DNA from: JAEZDC01 sp036676415
GTDB lineage: Bacteria; Bacteroidota; Bacteroidia; Chitinophagales; Chitinophagaceae
Direction: 5' to 3'
NCBI GenBank assembly: GCA_036676415.1
Contig: JAKFCX010000015.1
Span: forward strand, 186,001-250,000
DNA length: 64,000 nucleotides
The position numbers and the translations under genes were made by a program. Positions 26,860-36,047 of the stretch are shown here, piece by piece (the first letter of the stretch is position 1; each line of letters opens with the position of its first letter). Under the pieces are notes generated by a model. That model made no database searches. It was not told the origin of the DNA and saw nothing but the letters and a program-made list of their open reading frames with translations.

Positions 26860-26874
26860 TCAATAATAACTGTT

Positions 26875-26900
26875 AAGCCCTGTTCGCAGGGCTTTTTGTT
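26875..26900 (+). terminator. Rho-independent terminator with TTCG tetraloop
   Basis: Stem AAGCCCTG/CAGGGCTT (26875-26882, 26887-26894), loop TTCG, then TTTTTGTT. It ends the endonuclease gene. Confidence 0.85.
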
Positions 26901-26910
26901 CTCCGGAGGC

Positions 26911-26918
26911 TATCTTTG
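26911..26918 (+). promoter_or_regulatory. Putative -7 promoter element of the M16 protease pair
   Basis: TATCTTTG, exact TAnnTTTG match, 17 bases before the ATG at 26935. The T-tract of the preceding terminator contains TTTG but the spacer (12) is short. Confidence 0.4.
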
Positions 26919-26934
26919 CTCTCCTCAAAAAGGG

Positions 26935-28179
26935 ATGGGTATGATTCATTATAACAGGTTTGTATTAGATAATGGCTTAAGGGTACTGGTGCATGAAGAT
27001 CATTCCACTCCAATGGCCGTGGTGAATGTGATGTACGATGTTGGGTCGAAAGATGAAGATGCTGCACAAACAGGCTTTGCTCATCTTTTTGAACACCTGA
27101 TGTTTGGAGGCAGTATCAATATTCCTGATTATGATGAACCACTGCAAAGAGCAGGAGGTGAGAACAATGCTTATACAACAAATGACCTCACCAACTACTA
27201 CTGCCAGATACCTGCACAGAATATAGAAACTGCTTTCTGGCTGGAAAGCGACAGAATGTTAAGTCTTGCTTTCAGTGAGAAGAGTCTGGAAGTACAACGT
27301 AAAGTCGTTTGCGAAGAATTTAAAGAACATTACATCAATAAACCATACGGTGATGCCTGGCATAAGATGAGAGAGCTGGCTTACCAGGTTCATCCTTATC
27401 GGTGGATGACCATTGGTAAAGAATTGAAGCATGTAGAAGATGCTAAGATCAATGATGTAAAGAATTTCTTCTTCAAACATTATCGCCCGGTGAATGCCAT
27501 ACTTGTAATAGCAGGTAATGTAAAGACAGACGACATGAAATTGCTTGCAGAAAAATGGTTTGGCAGTATTGAAAGCGGAACAAAATATGATCGCAAACTT
27601 CCTGCAGAGCCAAAACAGGCAGCACCAAGATTATTGGAAGTTCATGCTGATGTTCCTTTAGATGCCTTGTACAAAACCTGGCATATCGATTCAAGATTAG
27701 AAACAGGTTATTATGTGGCCGATCTTATTTCAGAAATTCTTGGTGGAGGAACTTCTTCGAGATTATACCAGGCTTTGGTAAAAGAGAAACAACTGTTCTC
27801 CAACATTGAATGCTATCATTTTGGAAGTGTAGAAAAAGGATTGTTTACCATAGAAGGCAAACTGGTGAAAGGAGTAAAGATGCAGGATGCCGAAGTTGCT
27901 ATTAACGAAGAATTACACCATATACAATCAGAACTGGTAAGTGATATTGAACTTCAGAAAGTAAAAAACAAAACAGAGAGTGTGATTGCTTTTGAAGATA
28001 TGAGTGTGATGAACCGTGCCAATAGCCTTGCATTTTATGAGTTGCTGGGTGATGCCGACCTGATGAACAAAGAACTGCTGAAATATCAAAGTATCACTTC
28101 ACAAGACATACTCAGCTATAGCAAAGAAATATTTGACATCAACAATAGTAACACCTTGCATTACTATTCTAAGAATTAA
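26935..28179 (+). CDS. M16 family zinc metallopeptidase (catalytic partner)
   Basis: A 414-residue peptidase of the pitrilysin/processing-peptidase family. The inverted zinc motif HxxEH is intact at His50, Glu53 and His54 (AHLFEHLMFGG), with the distal Glu in VCEEFKEHYINKPYG. No signal peptide, so cytoplasmic or membrane-peripheral. The start is the ATG at 26935 (or 26941); the longer frame begins inside the upstream terminator. The next gene, two bases on, encodes the non-catalytic partner, so the two should form a heterodimer like the alpha/beta mitochondrial processing peptidase. Confidence 0.94.
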   Translation: MGMIHYNRFVLDNGLRVLVHEDHSTPMAVVNVMYDVGSKDEDAAQTGFAHLFEHLMFGGSINIPDYDEPLQRAGGENNAYTTNDLTNYYCQIPAQNIETAFWLESDRMLSLAFSEKSLEVQRKVVCEEFKEHYINKPYGDAWHKMRELAYQVHPYRWMTIGKELKHVEDAKINDVKNFFFKHYRPVNAILVIAGNVKTDDMKLLAEKWFGSIESGTKYDRKLPAEPKQAAPRLLEVHADVPLDALYKTWHIDSRLETGYYVADLISEILGGGTSSRLYQALVKEKQLFSNIECYHFGSVEKGLFTIEGKLVKGVKMQDAEVAINEELHHIQSELVSDIELQKVKNKTESVIAFEDMSVMNRANSLAFYELLGDADLMNKELLKYQSITSQDILSYSKEIFDINNSNTLHYYSKN

Positions 28180-28181
28180 TA

Positions 28182-29462
28182 ATGACAAACAGGAAAAAAG
28201 CGCCTTACATATACGACCCGGTTGAATTCAATCTTACACTTCCTCCTTGTAATAAATTTGTACTGGATAATGGAGTAGAAGTTTATGCCGTTAATGCAGG
28301 TGAAGAAGAAGTAATGCTGGCAGAATTTGTATTCTTTGCCGGCAACTGGTACGAAGAACAGAATATTGTTGCGGCCACTACCAACTTCCTACTGAAGAAT
28401 GGAACAAAACATAAAACTGCTTTTGCCATCAGTGAACATTTCGAATTTTATGGAGCATATCTCAACAGGCATTGTTATAATGAGACTTCTACTTTAAGTC
28501 TGCATTGCTTAACAAAACACCTTCATGAATTACTTCCGGTTATTGCTGAAATACTCACCGAATCTGTATTTCCGGAAGAAGAACTGGCCATCTATAAACA
28601 AAATCAAAAACAGCGATTAGAAGTTAACCTTCGTAAATGTGATTTTGTTGCTAACAGGTTGATAGATGAATATCTTTTTGGCTTTGACCACCCTTATGGA
28701 AGATATACTTCTACACAAGATTATGATCGTTTGCAGAGAGATGAACTGGTTAGTTTCTATGATAAATATTACAGGCAGGGAAAATGTATCATGTTTGTTG
28801 CAGGTAAACTCCCCGGCAATATTGAAGAACAGTTGAATAATGTTTTCGGCAAGCTTCCTTTGAACGCTATCAAAATAGACAAATCTGATATTCATCCTAC
28901 ACCTGCAACAGAAAAGCGACACGAGATCATTAATGATGTAAACGGAGTACAGGGAGCGATTCGAATTGCAAGACCTTTTCCCAACAGGCACCATCCTGAT
29001 TTTGCTAAAATAACCGTGTTGAATAATATTTTCGGTGGGTTCTTTGGTTCAAGGTTGATGAGTAATATTCGTGAAGAGAAAGGTTATACGTATGGCATTC
29101 ACAGTTACCTGCAGAATCATTTACATACCAGTGCATGGATGGTGAGCACCGAAGCCGGAAGAGATGTTTGCAGGCCAACCATTGATGAGGTATATAAAGA
29201 AATGAACCTGCTTCGTGAAGAAATCATCGATGCAGAAGAACTTGATCTTGTACGAAACTTTATGATCGGAACGATCTTAGGTGATCTTGATGGACCTTTC
29301 CAGATCATCGCAAGATGGAAAAACTACATTCTCAATAATCTTACTGAAGAATATTTTTACAACAGCATCAACACCATCAAAACGGTTTCAGCTGAAGAAT
29401 TGCAGGAAGCAGCCAAAAAATACCTGAATCCTGATGAATTTTATGAACTGGTGGTGATATAA
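28182..29462 (+). CDS. M16 family protein without zinc motif (non-catalytic partner)
   Basis: A 426-residue M16-fold protein. In the position of HxxEH it has TTNFLLKNGTKHK, so zinc ligands and catalytic Glu are missing, but the C-terminal M16 domain (FGGFFGSRLMSNIREEKGYTYGI) is well kept, including the R-Y pair region used for substrate binding. Two bases separate it from the catalytic M16 gene. Expected to be the partner subunit that completes the substrate chamber. Confidence 0.92.
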   Translation: MTNRKKAPYIYDPVEFNLTLPPCNKFVLDNGVEVYAVNAGEEEVMLAEFVFFAGNWYEEQNIVAATTNFLLKNGTKHKTAFAISEHFEFYGAYLNRHCYNETSTLSLHCLTKHLHELLPVIAEILTESVFPEEELAIYKQNQKQRLEVNLRKCDFVANRLIDEYLFGFDHPYGRYTSTQDYDRLQRDELVSFYDKYYRQGKCIMFVAGKLPGNIEEQLNNVFGKLPLNAIKIDKSDIHPTPATEKRHEIINDVNGVQGAIRIARPFPNRHHPDFAKITVLNNIFGGFFGSRLMSNIREEKGYTYGIHSYLQNHLHTSAWMVSTEAGRDVCRPTIDEVYKEMNLLREEIIDAEELDLVRNFMIGTILGDLDGPFQIIARWKNYILNNLTEEYFYNSINTIKTVSAEELQEAAKKYLNPDEFYELVVI

Positions 29463-29472
29463 TATTTGCTTT

Positions 29473-29832
29473 ATGGGAAGATTTTTTATCAGAACTGTTA
29501 CTACATCGCTTGCTGTTTTGCTGGCAGCCTATCTTTTAAAAGGGGTGGAGGTAAACAGCACACTTACTGCACTTCTGGTAGCACTGGTCTTAGGATTGTT
29601 GAACACTTTTGTAAAGCCCTTGCTCATTCTGCTCACAATACCTATTACCGTATTTACACTCGGCTTATTTCTGTTAGTGATCAATGTACTGATCATTCTT
29701 TTTGTTGACGATCTGATTTCCGGATTCTCCGTCAGCAGCTGGTTTACTGCACTTATCTTCAGCTTTATTGTTTCTCTTACTGCATGGCTAATAGAAAAGC
29801 TGATCGGTGTACCAAAAAAGGATGTTGATTAA
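29473..29832 (+). CDS. Phage holin family (YvlD-like) membrane protein
   Basis: A 119-residue integral membrane protein with four hydrophobic helices, of the superfamily IV / phage_holin_4_2 group. The pattern LVLGLLNTFVKPLLILLTIPIT and the following GLFLLVINVLIILFVDDLISG are typical. The name comes from similarity to holins; no phage genes are nearby and chromosomal members such as YvlD are stress-associated. It follows the M16 pair by ten bases and is probably in the same transcript. Confidence 0.92.
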   Translation: MGRFFIRTVTTSLAVLLAAYLLKGVEVNSTLTALLVALVLGLLNTFVKPLLILLTIPITVFTLGLFLLVINVLIILFVDDLISGFSVSSWFTALIFSFIVSLTAWLIEKLIGVPKKDVD

Positions 29833-29860
29833 AGAAAGTTGAGGACAGCACAAATTGTTG

Positions 29861-29880
29861 CAGTGTGCGACGCAACGAAA
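29861..29880 (+). repeat. Dispersed repeat TGCGACGCAA, copy D
   Basis: CAGTGTGCGACGCAACGAAA on the plus strand between the convergent holin-like gene and the barrel receptor gene. The flank ACAAGAG is replaced, but the core and the following CGAAAG tail are kept. Confidence 0.65.
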
Positions 29881-29916
29881 GTTCAATAATGTTATACTGC
29901 TCACCCTATAAAAGGA

Positions 29917-32805
29917 TCAATTAATTCTAACCTGTGTTCCCGGCATTGGTGTTCCTCTGAAGATGTTCATAAAACCAGGCATTGCATTCTGACCAAACTT
30001 CCTGAGATTATAAGTGAACGACAACATCACATAACGTTGCAGCACTTGTGTGTTTACATCTTCAATAAAGTTTTCCTGTACCGTTCTTGTAATGCTTTGA
30101 TTCTGCCTGAAGAGATCAAACACATACAATTTTATTTCTCCGGCTTTGTTTTTGAAGACCTGTTTTGAAATGCTGGTGTTAAATAATGGCACCGATTGAT
30201 TGAATCCTTCACCTTGTCCCATGTAAATATTGTAATCAAAATCAAGCCCGAATATCCAACCGGATTTTGTTGAGTAAGTTGGCTCAACAGAAAACATCTG
30301 GCTGAAATAATTGTTATCTAACTCAGATTGTCGACTGTATTTGGCAATCGTATAGCTTGTGCTGCTGGAGAAATTCAGATCAAAACGATCTTTCAGATTC
30401 ATGTTGAAAGAAACTCTTTCACCAAGCACATAATTCTTTGTATAGGATTTTACAGCAGCAGCTTCTGTTACATCTCTTACTAAAGTAACATCACGGTTAA
30501 ACAATAGCGTAGTAGTGAAGTTTACATTTGCTTTGATCTTTTTAATAGGAAACCCATAGTTCACAAAAGTGCTGAAGTTGTATGCACCATTTACATTTAC
30601 CGGTTTTGAATATTGTGCACCAGGTGCCAGCACAATTGAATCTTCCGCAAACTTAACCGATTGACTTCTGAAGTTAGTGGTTAAATAATTAGCGATCTTG
30701 TTTGTTGTGAAGCCACCATTGGCACCAACAAAGAAATTTTTAAAAGTGAAGATGTCGAAGCTGGTGTACATAAGACTGATATTGTTTACAAATTCCTGGT
30801 TCAAAGCAGGATTGCCTCTCCTGATATTGAGTGGATTGGTAATATCGATCACATCCTGCAGCTGGGAAATGTTTGGCTGTCTGGTTGAACCCCTGTAATT
30901 AAAGCGTAAGGTTCTTGCCCTGTTCTTACTATACTGTAATGCAACAGTTGGAAAGAAATTATTGAAAGACTGACTAAGCAACGTATTCTTTGTCTTATTC
31001 TGGCTTTCGAGTTCGGCACGTTGTAATCCTAAACCAAGAGTATAACTTAATTCTTTATTCACCTGCCTGCGATAATTCAGGCTAACACGGTGAGATATAT
31101 TCCGGTTCAGGAAATCATTCGTTAAAACAGTATCTCTTACATACTTTGCATTTCCATCATCATAGCGATTTGTTTCCTGGTTGGACTCATTTCTATTGTT
31201 GCTGTAATTATAGCTGAGTTCTACCTGGCTTTTTTTATCGATTGGTTCTGTGTATGAAATATTTCCTCCCAATGTTCTTCCACTTCTTTCAATATCAGAA
31301 AGCAGGTCGGTGGTGTCTCTTAAATTAAGACTGGTTAAATAGTTGCTTTGGTAGTTAAGGTCCCTTCTCTCTGTTTCGCTCTCGTTAAAGGCCTGTGAGA
31401 AATTCAAAGACAATGTTCTTCCTTTTTTACGGAAACGATGACGAAATAAAACACTGTTGTTAAAATTGAATCCATCACCATTGGATGAGTTTCTGGAAAG
31501 CAGGTCGTTTACGTTCGCCAGCTTTCCTCTTGTTGTATACGAATTCGATTCACTATAACTATTGTTTTCCTGGTAGCTGAATGAAGGACGGATGAGTATA
31601 GAATTAAATGAATCGATTTTATGATCTATCTCGAAATTGAAACGATGGTTTTGGTTTTTATTTGTTGAACTATTATTGCTTCGGCTAAATAGTGATGAAT
31701 CATTCTGAACGAACGTCTCTCTCAGCCTGTCACTTCCATTTTGCACATTCATGTTATTATAAAAATAACTTCCGCTTACAGAAGTGTATTTGCTCCATGC
31801 ATCATTGTAGTTTAATCCACCTGCTATTGTCCTTGCAATACCAGGTTGTGTTCCACCCATAAAATTTCCAATGTTACTCATGCCTCTTCCACCTACGGCA
31901 GCCATCATTCCACCACCACCACCTCCACCAAACATTCCTGAGCCACCCATGGCTCCTAAAATGTCCTGCATAGAAAAGTTTTGCTGATTTGTATTATTCG
32001 CTTGTCCTACAAAAGACAATTGTTGATTTCCATTGAACCGGTTCACCGAAAGACTTGTTGCATAACGTTCGTTATCACCAGCACCAATACTTGCCTTACC
32101 AAAATATCCTTTACGACGATCTTTTTTTGTAATGATGTTGATCGTCTTCTCCCTGTTACCATCATCAAATCCACTGAAAGCAGATTGATCACTTTGTGCA
32201 TCGTATACCTGTACTTTATCTACAACATCAGAAGGCAGGTTTCTTGTTGCCATTTTCGGATCATCACCAAAGAATCGTTTACCATCAACTAGCACCCTTT
32301 TTACATCTTCGCCCTGTGCTTTTACATTTCCATCTTTATCAACCTGTACTCCTGGTAATTTTTTTAAAAGATCTTCTGTTGATGCATTCGGTTTTGTCTT
32401 AAATGCATTGGCACTGAACTCTGTGGTGTCTCCTTTAATTGAAACAGGTGCTGATACTACTGTAACATTTCCCAGGTCTTTAGCTGCATCATTCAAAACG
32501 ATAACGCCTAAGTCCGTAACAGGATTCTCTTTGCTTACAACAACATTTTTATAAAGCGAATGATAGCCCTGGAAAGAGATCAGCAGTAGATTATTTCCAA
32601 CGGGTACATTATTAACCTGGAAACTTCCATCAGCTTTTGAAATACCAAATGATAACAATGTGCTGTCTTTATCTAATACTGAAATGGTTGCCCCTTGCAG
32701 GTTTTGTTTTGATACAGTGTCTTTCAGCTGTCCTTTGATTGTTCCGCTTTGTGCTATAGCTGATACGGAAATCAATAATGAAAGTAGGGTGTAGATCTTT
32801 TTCAT
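29917..32805 (-). CDS. Outer membrane beta-barrel receptor with CarboxypepD-regulatory N-domain
   Basis: A 962-residue outer membrane protein of the TonB-dependent-receptor-like OMP_b-brl_3 group. Signal peptide 1-18 (SVSAIAQ). Residues 20-110 are a CarboxypepD_reg-like beta sandwich (GTIKGQLKDTVSKQNLQGAT), residues about 115-240 a plug domain (ANAFKTKPNASTEDLLKKLP, VQVDKDGNVKAQGEDVKRVL), and the rest a 22-strand barrel ending VMLSFTYNLRKFGQ. A glycine/methionine-rich loop (MGGSGMFGGGGGGGMM and following) at about residues 285-320 interrupts the early barrel. No SusD partner is adjacent, so it is probably not a polysaccharide-utilisation SusC; substrate unknown. Confidence 0.9.
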   Translation of the reverse strand: MKKIYTLLSLLISVSAIAQSGTIKGQLKDTVSKQNLQGATISVLDKDSTLLSFGISKADGSFQVNNVPVGNNLLLISFQGYHSLYKNVVVSKENPVTDLGVIVLNDAAKDLGNVTVVSAPVSIKGDTTEFSANAFKTKPNASTEDLLKKLPGVQVDKDGNVKAQGEDVKRVLVDGKRFFGDDPKMATRNLPSDVVDKVQVYDAQSDQSAFSGFDDGNREKTINIITKKDRRKGYFGKASIGAGDNERYATSLSVNRFNGNQQLSFVGQANNTNQQNFSMQDILGAMGGSGMFGGGGGGGMMAAVGGRGMSNIGNFMGGTQPGIARTIAGGLNYNDAWSKYTSVSGSYFYNNMNVQNGSDRLRETFVQNDSSLFSRSNNSSTNKNQNHRFNFEIDHKIDSFNSILIRPSFSYQENNSYSESNSYTTRGKLANVNDLLSRNSSNGDGFNFNNSVLFRHRFRKKGRTLSLNFSQAFNESETERRDLNYQSNYLTSLNLRDTTDLLSDIERSGRTLGGNISYTEPIDKKSQVELSYNYSNNRNESNQETNRYDDGNAKYVRDTVLTNDFLNRNISHRVSLNYRRQVNKELSYTLGLGLQRAELESQNKTKNTLLSQSFNNFFPTVALQYSKNRARTLRFNYRGSTRQPNISQLQDVIDITNPLNIRRGNPALNQEFVNNISLMYTSFDIFTFKNFFVGANGGFTTNKIANYLTTNFRSQSVKFAEDSIVLAPGAQYSKPVNVNGAYNFSTFVNYGFPIKKIKANVNFTTTLLFNRDVTLVRDVTEAAAVKSYTKNYVLGERVSFNMNLKDRFDLNFSSSTSYTIAKYSRQSELDNNYFSQMFSVEPTYSTKSGWIFGLDFDYNIYMGQGEGFNQSVPLFNTSISKQVFKNKAGEIKLYVFDLFRQNQSITRTVQENFIEDVNTQVLQRYVMLSFTYNLRKFGQNAMPGFMNIFRGTPMPGTQVRIN

Positions 32806-32954
32806 GCAGGGAATAGTTCTCTACGAAGCTATCCGTAAAAACTTAAAATGCACGTTAATAAAGGTAAGAAGGGATGAAATGGCTTTTGGCAGGGATGAAA
32901 TGGTTGAAATCATTCCCGAATCTCATGTTTAGATTTTTACTGAGATTTCCTGAA

Positions 32955-32983
32955 ACAAAATGGTCCTGCCAAAAGGCAGGACC
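32955..32983 (-). terminator. Terminator of recA
   Basis: Nine-bp stem GGTCCTGCC/GGCAGGACC around an AAAA (TTTT on the minus strand) loop, followed on the minus strand by ATTTTGTTT. Confidence 0.75.
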
Positions 32984-33030
32984 GTTTACTAACTAACCCA
33001 TTAAACTAACAAATATTAAACGTCATTTAA

Positions 33031-34035
33031 TTAAGCATCTCCCTGTACCTCTGCTATTTTAGCACGGATCTTCCCTTCAATTTCATTGGCCAGTTCAGGA
33101 TTGTCTGTCAACAGCGATTTAACTGCTTCTCTTCCCTGTCCCAGTTTATTGGTATCGTAGCTAAACCAGCTTCCGCTTTTATTTACAATACCAAGTTCAA
33201 CACCCATATCGATAATCTCACCGATCTTACTGATACCTTCACCATATATGATATCGAACTCTGTTGCCCGGAAAGGAGGAGCTACTTTATTCTTTACTAC
33301 TTTCACCTTAACCCGGTTACCTATAGCTTCATCACCATCTTTGATCTGTGCTGCACGACGAATATCTAAACGAACCGATGCATAGAACTTCAAAGCATTA
33401 CCGCCGGTAGTTGTTTCAGGATTACCGAACATCACTCCGATCTTTTCTCTCAACTGGTTAATGAATATGCAAACAGTATTGGTTTTAGAAATAGTCGCCG
33501 TAAGCTTTCTTAAAGCCTGGCTCATTAATCTTGCCTGCAGACCCATTTTACTGTCACCCATTTCACCTTCCAGTTCACCTTTGGGAACAAGTGCAGCAAC
33601 CGAATCTATCACCACAACATCCAGAGCACCGGAAAGGATCAAACGATCGGCAATTTCCAAAGCCTGTTCACCATAATCAGGTTGAGATATCAGCAGGTTG
33701 TCTATATCCACACCGAGCTTTTGGGCATAAGTACTGTCAAATGCATGTTCGGCATCTATAAAGGCACACATGCCGCCTTTTTTCTGTGCTTCAGCAATAA
33801 TGTGGATGGCAAGTGTTGTTTTACCAGATGATTCAGGACCGTATATCTCAATCACCCTTCCTTTAGGTACACCACCAATTCCGAGGGCTGTATCCAGGCC
33901 GATAGAACCGGTTGAAATAACTTCGATCTGGCGGTCACCTTTTTCATTCATCATCATTACGCTGCCCTTGCCAAAATCCTTGTCAATCTTATCTATCGTG
34001 AGTTTCAGCGCTTTAAGTTTCTCTGCATTACTCAT
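33031..34035 (-). CDS. recA: Recombinase RecA
   Basis: Strand-exchange protein for homologous recombination and SOS coprotease. The 334-residue protein has Walker A GPESSGKT at 66-73, Walker B LDVVVIDSVAALVPKGELEG, loop L2 FINQLREKIGVMFGNPETTT and the usual KLGQGREAVK C-terminal region. The ATG at 34035 is the start; the longer frame uses a TTG that lies inside a 14-base palindrome carrying a promoter box. Length normal. Confidence 0.99.
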   Translation of the reverse strand: MSNAEKLKALKLTIDKIDKDFGKGSVMMMNEKGDRQIEVISTGSIGLDTALGIGGVPKGRVIEIYGPESSGKTTLAIHIIAEAQKKGGMCAFIDAEHAFDSTYAQKLGVDIDNLLISQPDYGEQALEIADRLILSGALDVVVIDSVAALVPKGELEGEMGDSKMGLQARLMSQALRKLTATISKTNTVCIFINQLREKIGVMFGNPETTTGGNALKFYASVRLDIRRAAQIKDGDEAIGNRVKVKVVKNKVAPPFRATEFDIIYGEGISKIGEIIDMGVELGIVNKSGSWFSYDTNKLGQGREAVKSLLTDNPELANEIEGKIRAKIAEVQGDA

Positions 34036-34052
34036 AAAATTCTTTTTAGGGT

Positions 34053-34066
34053 TCAAATATATTTGA
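34053..34066. promoter_or_regulatory. Palindrome containing the -7 element of recA
   Basis: TCAAATATATTTGA is a perfect 14-base palindrome 18 bases before the recA ATG. Its minus-strand reading holds TATATTTG (34054-34061), an exact TAnnTTTG box. It may be only a promoter, or an operator for an SOS-type repressor placed over the promoter. Confidence 0.5.
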
Positions 34067-34169
34067 GGCGATAAAGATAATAGGATTTTATTAATAAACT
34101 AATTTTTTTAGTACAAATTTGCTAATTGATTTGGCCGGTGCATTTTTAGATTCATGATGATATATCTGG

Positions 34170-34676
34170 TCAGAGGTTGATCTTTCCTTCAACGCCATCA
34201 TCACTTTCTTTACCAGTTACGGCACCGGCAACTATTTTAAGTAACGACACCATCCTGTTATGCTTTGTATCCCAATAATATACTTCTTCCGGTCTGACCC
34301 TTATAATAGTGAGTTGTGGATCATCAGCTCCTTCGCTGAACCAGGTTTTTGCCCAGAAGCTCCATAATTCTTCGGCCTTTTTCCGGTCTTTGATAACATC
34401 AGCCTGACCAAATACGGAAAGAAATTCGCTGTTGCCAGGTTTTGCATACAATAATTGCACTTTATCATCCTGCGCCAGCTCAAGATTTTTATTACTGTCA
34501 GCTTTACTGAAGAACCAAATGTTTCCCTGTTCATCAACTTCTCTCGTACTCATTGGTCGTGTTGCAAAGGGAAGCTGGTCAACCTGTGTACAGAACATAC
34601 AAAAGTCGATCTCCTTCACCAGTTCTTTCATTTTATCAAGTGCTTGCTGGCCGCTTAGGTCTTTGATCTCACTCAT
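34170..34676 (-). CDS. Pyridoxamine 5'-phosphate oxidase-family stress protein
   Basis: A 168-residue flavin-binding split-barrel protein of the general stress protein 26-like group (MKELVKEIDFCMFCTQ, ATRPMSTREVDEQGNIWFFS, WAKTWFSEGADDPQLTIIRV). The ATG at 34676 (MSEIKDLSGQQ) is preferred to a GTG at 34700. Members bind FMN or F420 and may reduce small molecules; they are not vitamin B6 enzymes. Divergent from the GNAT gene that follows at 34753. Confidence 0.92.
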   Translation of the reverse strand: MSEIKDLSGQQALDKMKELVKEIDFCMFCTQVDQLPFATRPMSTREVDEQGNIWFFSKADSNKNLELAQDDKVQLLYAKPGNSEFLSVFGQADVIKDRKKAEELWSFWAKTWFSEGADDPQLTIIRVRPEEVYYWDTKHNRMVSLLKIVAGAVTGKESDDGVEGKINL

Positions 34677-34752
34677 ATTATTTTTTTCCGCAGAAGGCAC
34701 TAAAAGAATGCCATTGAATCATTTCATGCTGCCGGTTTCTTATCTTACTGGT

Positions 34753-35304
34753 ATGATGAATGATTTTTCCTCTTTTCCAGAATTTCAAACGGAAAGGTTA
34801 TTACTAAGAAAATTGAATGATGCAGATGCACCACAGATTTATCAACTTCGATCAGATGCTGATCACAATAAATATATAGACCGGCCATTAGCAAGTTCTT
34901 TAGATGATGGTTTGGCCTTCATCACAAGGATCAATAAGCTTATAGACAACAACGAAAGTTTGCTTTGGGCAATTCAACCAATAACAGAAACCACGATAGC
35001 TGGAACAATACTTCTCTGGCATATCGACTTTAAAAACAGGAAAGCAGAATTAGGCTATGAATTATTGCCTGTGTTCCAGGGAAAAGGATATTTGAGAGAA
35101 GCACTTCATCAGATTTTATCATTTTCATTTTCGCAGCTGGGCCTTTCTGTTATTGGGGCATGGACACACCCGGAAAACAAAAGATCAATATCAGTCCTGG
35201 AGAAACTTGGGTTTACAAGAGATGAGGAAGCTGATAAGAATAAACCAGCAGACGCTATTGAAAATATTTATCGCCTGGATGCTGCGAATTATTCGTACAA
35301 ATAA
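34753..35304 (+). CDS. GNAT family N-acetyltransferase (RimJ/RimL type)
   Basis: A 183-residue acetyltransferase. It begins FQTERLLLRKLNDADAPQIY, the usual opening of the RimJ/RimL subgroup, and has the acetyl-CoA-binding LLPVFQGKGYLREALHQIL segment and HPENKRSISVLEKLGF motif near the end. The start is the ATG pair at 34753/34756; the frame remains open upstream across the divergent gene, which is coincidental. Its last 16 bases overlap convergently with the lipoprotein gene. Substrate unknown. Confidence 0.92.
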   Translation: MMNDFSSFPEFQTERLLLRKLNDADAPQIYQLRSDADHNKYIDRPLASSLDDGLAFITRINKLIDNNESLLWAIQPITETTIAGTILLWHIDFKNRKAELGYELLPVFQGKGYLREALHQILSFSFSQLGLSVIGAWTHPENKRSISVLEKLGFTRDEEADKNKPADAIENIYRLDAANYSYK

Positions 35305-36023
35305 GTTCTGCGGTAAGGATACAGGCTACCATAATCCTCTACGGCAAGATTTCCCTTGTGATCAGTATCGTAAATAAACGAACCGCCATTAAACTTTTTC
35401 ATTGTCTGCTGCGAGAATATCCGTGGCATCAGGAAGGTTTCAAATTCAAAAACAGGACTGCTGTATACAAACAATAACGGATTGGTGGTCTTAAAAACAT
35501 TGATATCGCGATAATATAAAAATGAACCCGAAAGGATAGCTGGTTTATTATCCTGGCTGAGGTAATAATCGCTGATATTGCCATTGGAATATACCGGTAT
35601 AAAGCTAAGCTTAACTGAATGTCTCAATACCACGGAATCAGGCAGATCTTTTCCAACGCCATAATAAAATTCTGTTCTGCTTACAACGGAATCAATTCCT
35701 CCGATACTCCTGTGTTTTAAAATGCTTGCAGGCAATACGTTCTTCCGCATGAAATATTCAACATGGTCATACCCTGTAGAGGGATGAAGTGTTGCTTTAA
35801 TGTAATTGTCCTTGTAACTGTATGTAGCGATTATAAATGGAGCACCAAGACCTGAGTCTACATGTATGGCAGAAACCCTGTTGCCCTCATAATGTACACT
35901 ATACTTCCTGTTTGCGTCTTTAAATGATACCAACCGGTCATGTGTCCTCGACTGCTCTTTCTGGCATGAAAGAATGAACAGCAGGCAGGCTAAAACAGGT
36001 AAGCAGCAGTTAGGGCTTGGCAT
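35289..36023 (-). CDS. Lipoprotein of unknown function
   Basis: A 244-residue predicted lipoprotein: LACLLFILSCQKEQ gives a lipobox Cys at residue 20. The mature part has repeating beta-hairpin phrases (SVHYEGNRVSAIHVDSG, YSYKDNYIKATLHPS, YSNGNISDYYLSQD) like the DUF4595/RHS-like group of Bacteroidota lipoproteins. The family call is tentative and function unknown. Its stop codon region overlaps the GNAT gene by 16 bases, tail to tail. Confidence 0.78.
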   Translation of the reverse strand: MPSPNCCLPVLACLLFILSCQKEQSRTHDRLVSFKDANRKYSVHYEGNRVSAIHVDSGLGAPFIIATYSYKDNYIKATLHPSTGYDHVEYFMRKNVLPASILKHRSIGGIDSVVSRTEFYYGVGKDLPDSVVLRHSVKLSFIPVYSNGNISDYYLSQDNKPAILSGSFLYYRDINVFKTTNPLLFVYSSPVFEFETFLMPRIFSQQTMKKFNGGSFIYDTDHKGNLAVEDYGSLYPYRRTYLYE

Positions 36024-36047
36024 AGACTTGTCAAGATAAAGAAAACT

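Noticed and set aside
29473..29832. Holin-like gene as evidence of a prophage
   Set aside because: No endolysin, structural, integrase or attachment sequences are nearby; chromosomal YvlD-like proteins share the fold.
31870..31950. CCA/CCT-rich tract in the barrel receptor gene as a frameshift or slippage site
   Set aside because: The frame stays open on both sides and the tract encodes a Gly/Met-rich loop; no broken frame is visible.
34432..34752. Extension of the GNAT frame upstream
   Set aside because: It lies antisense to the pyridoxamine-oxidase-like gene; the GNAT domain begins right after the ATG at 34753.
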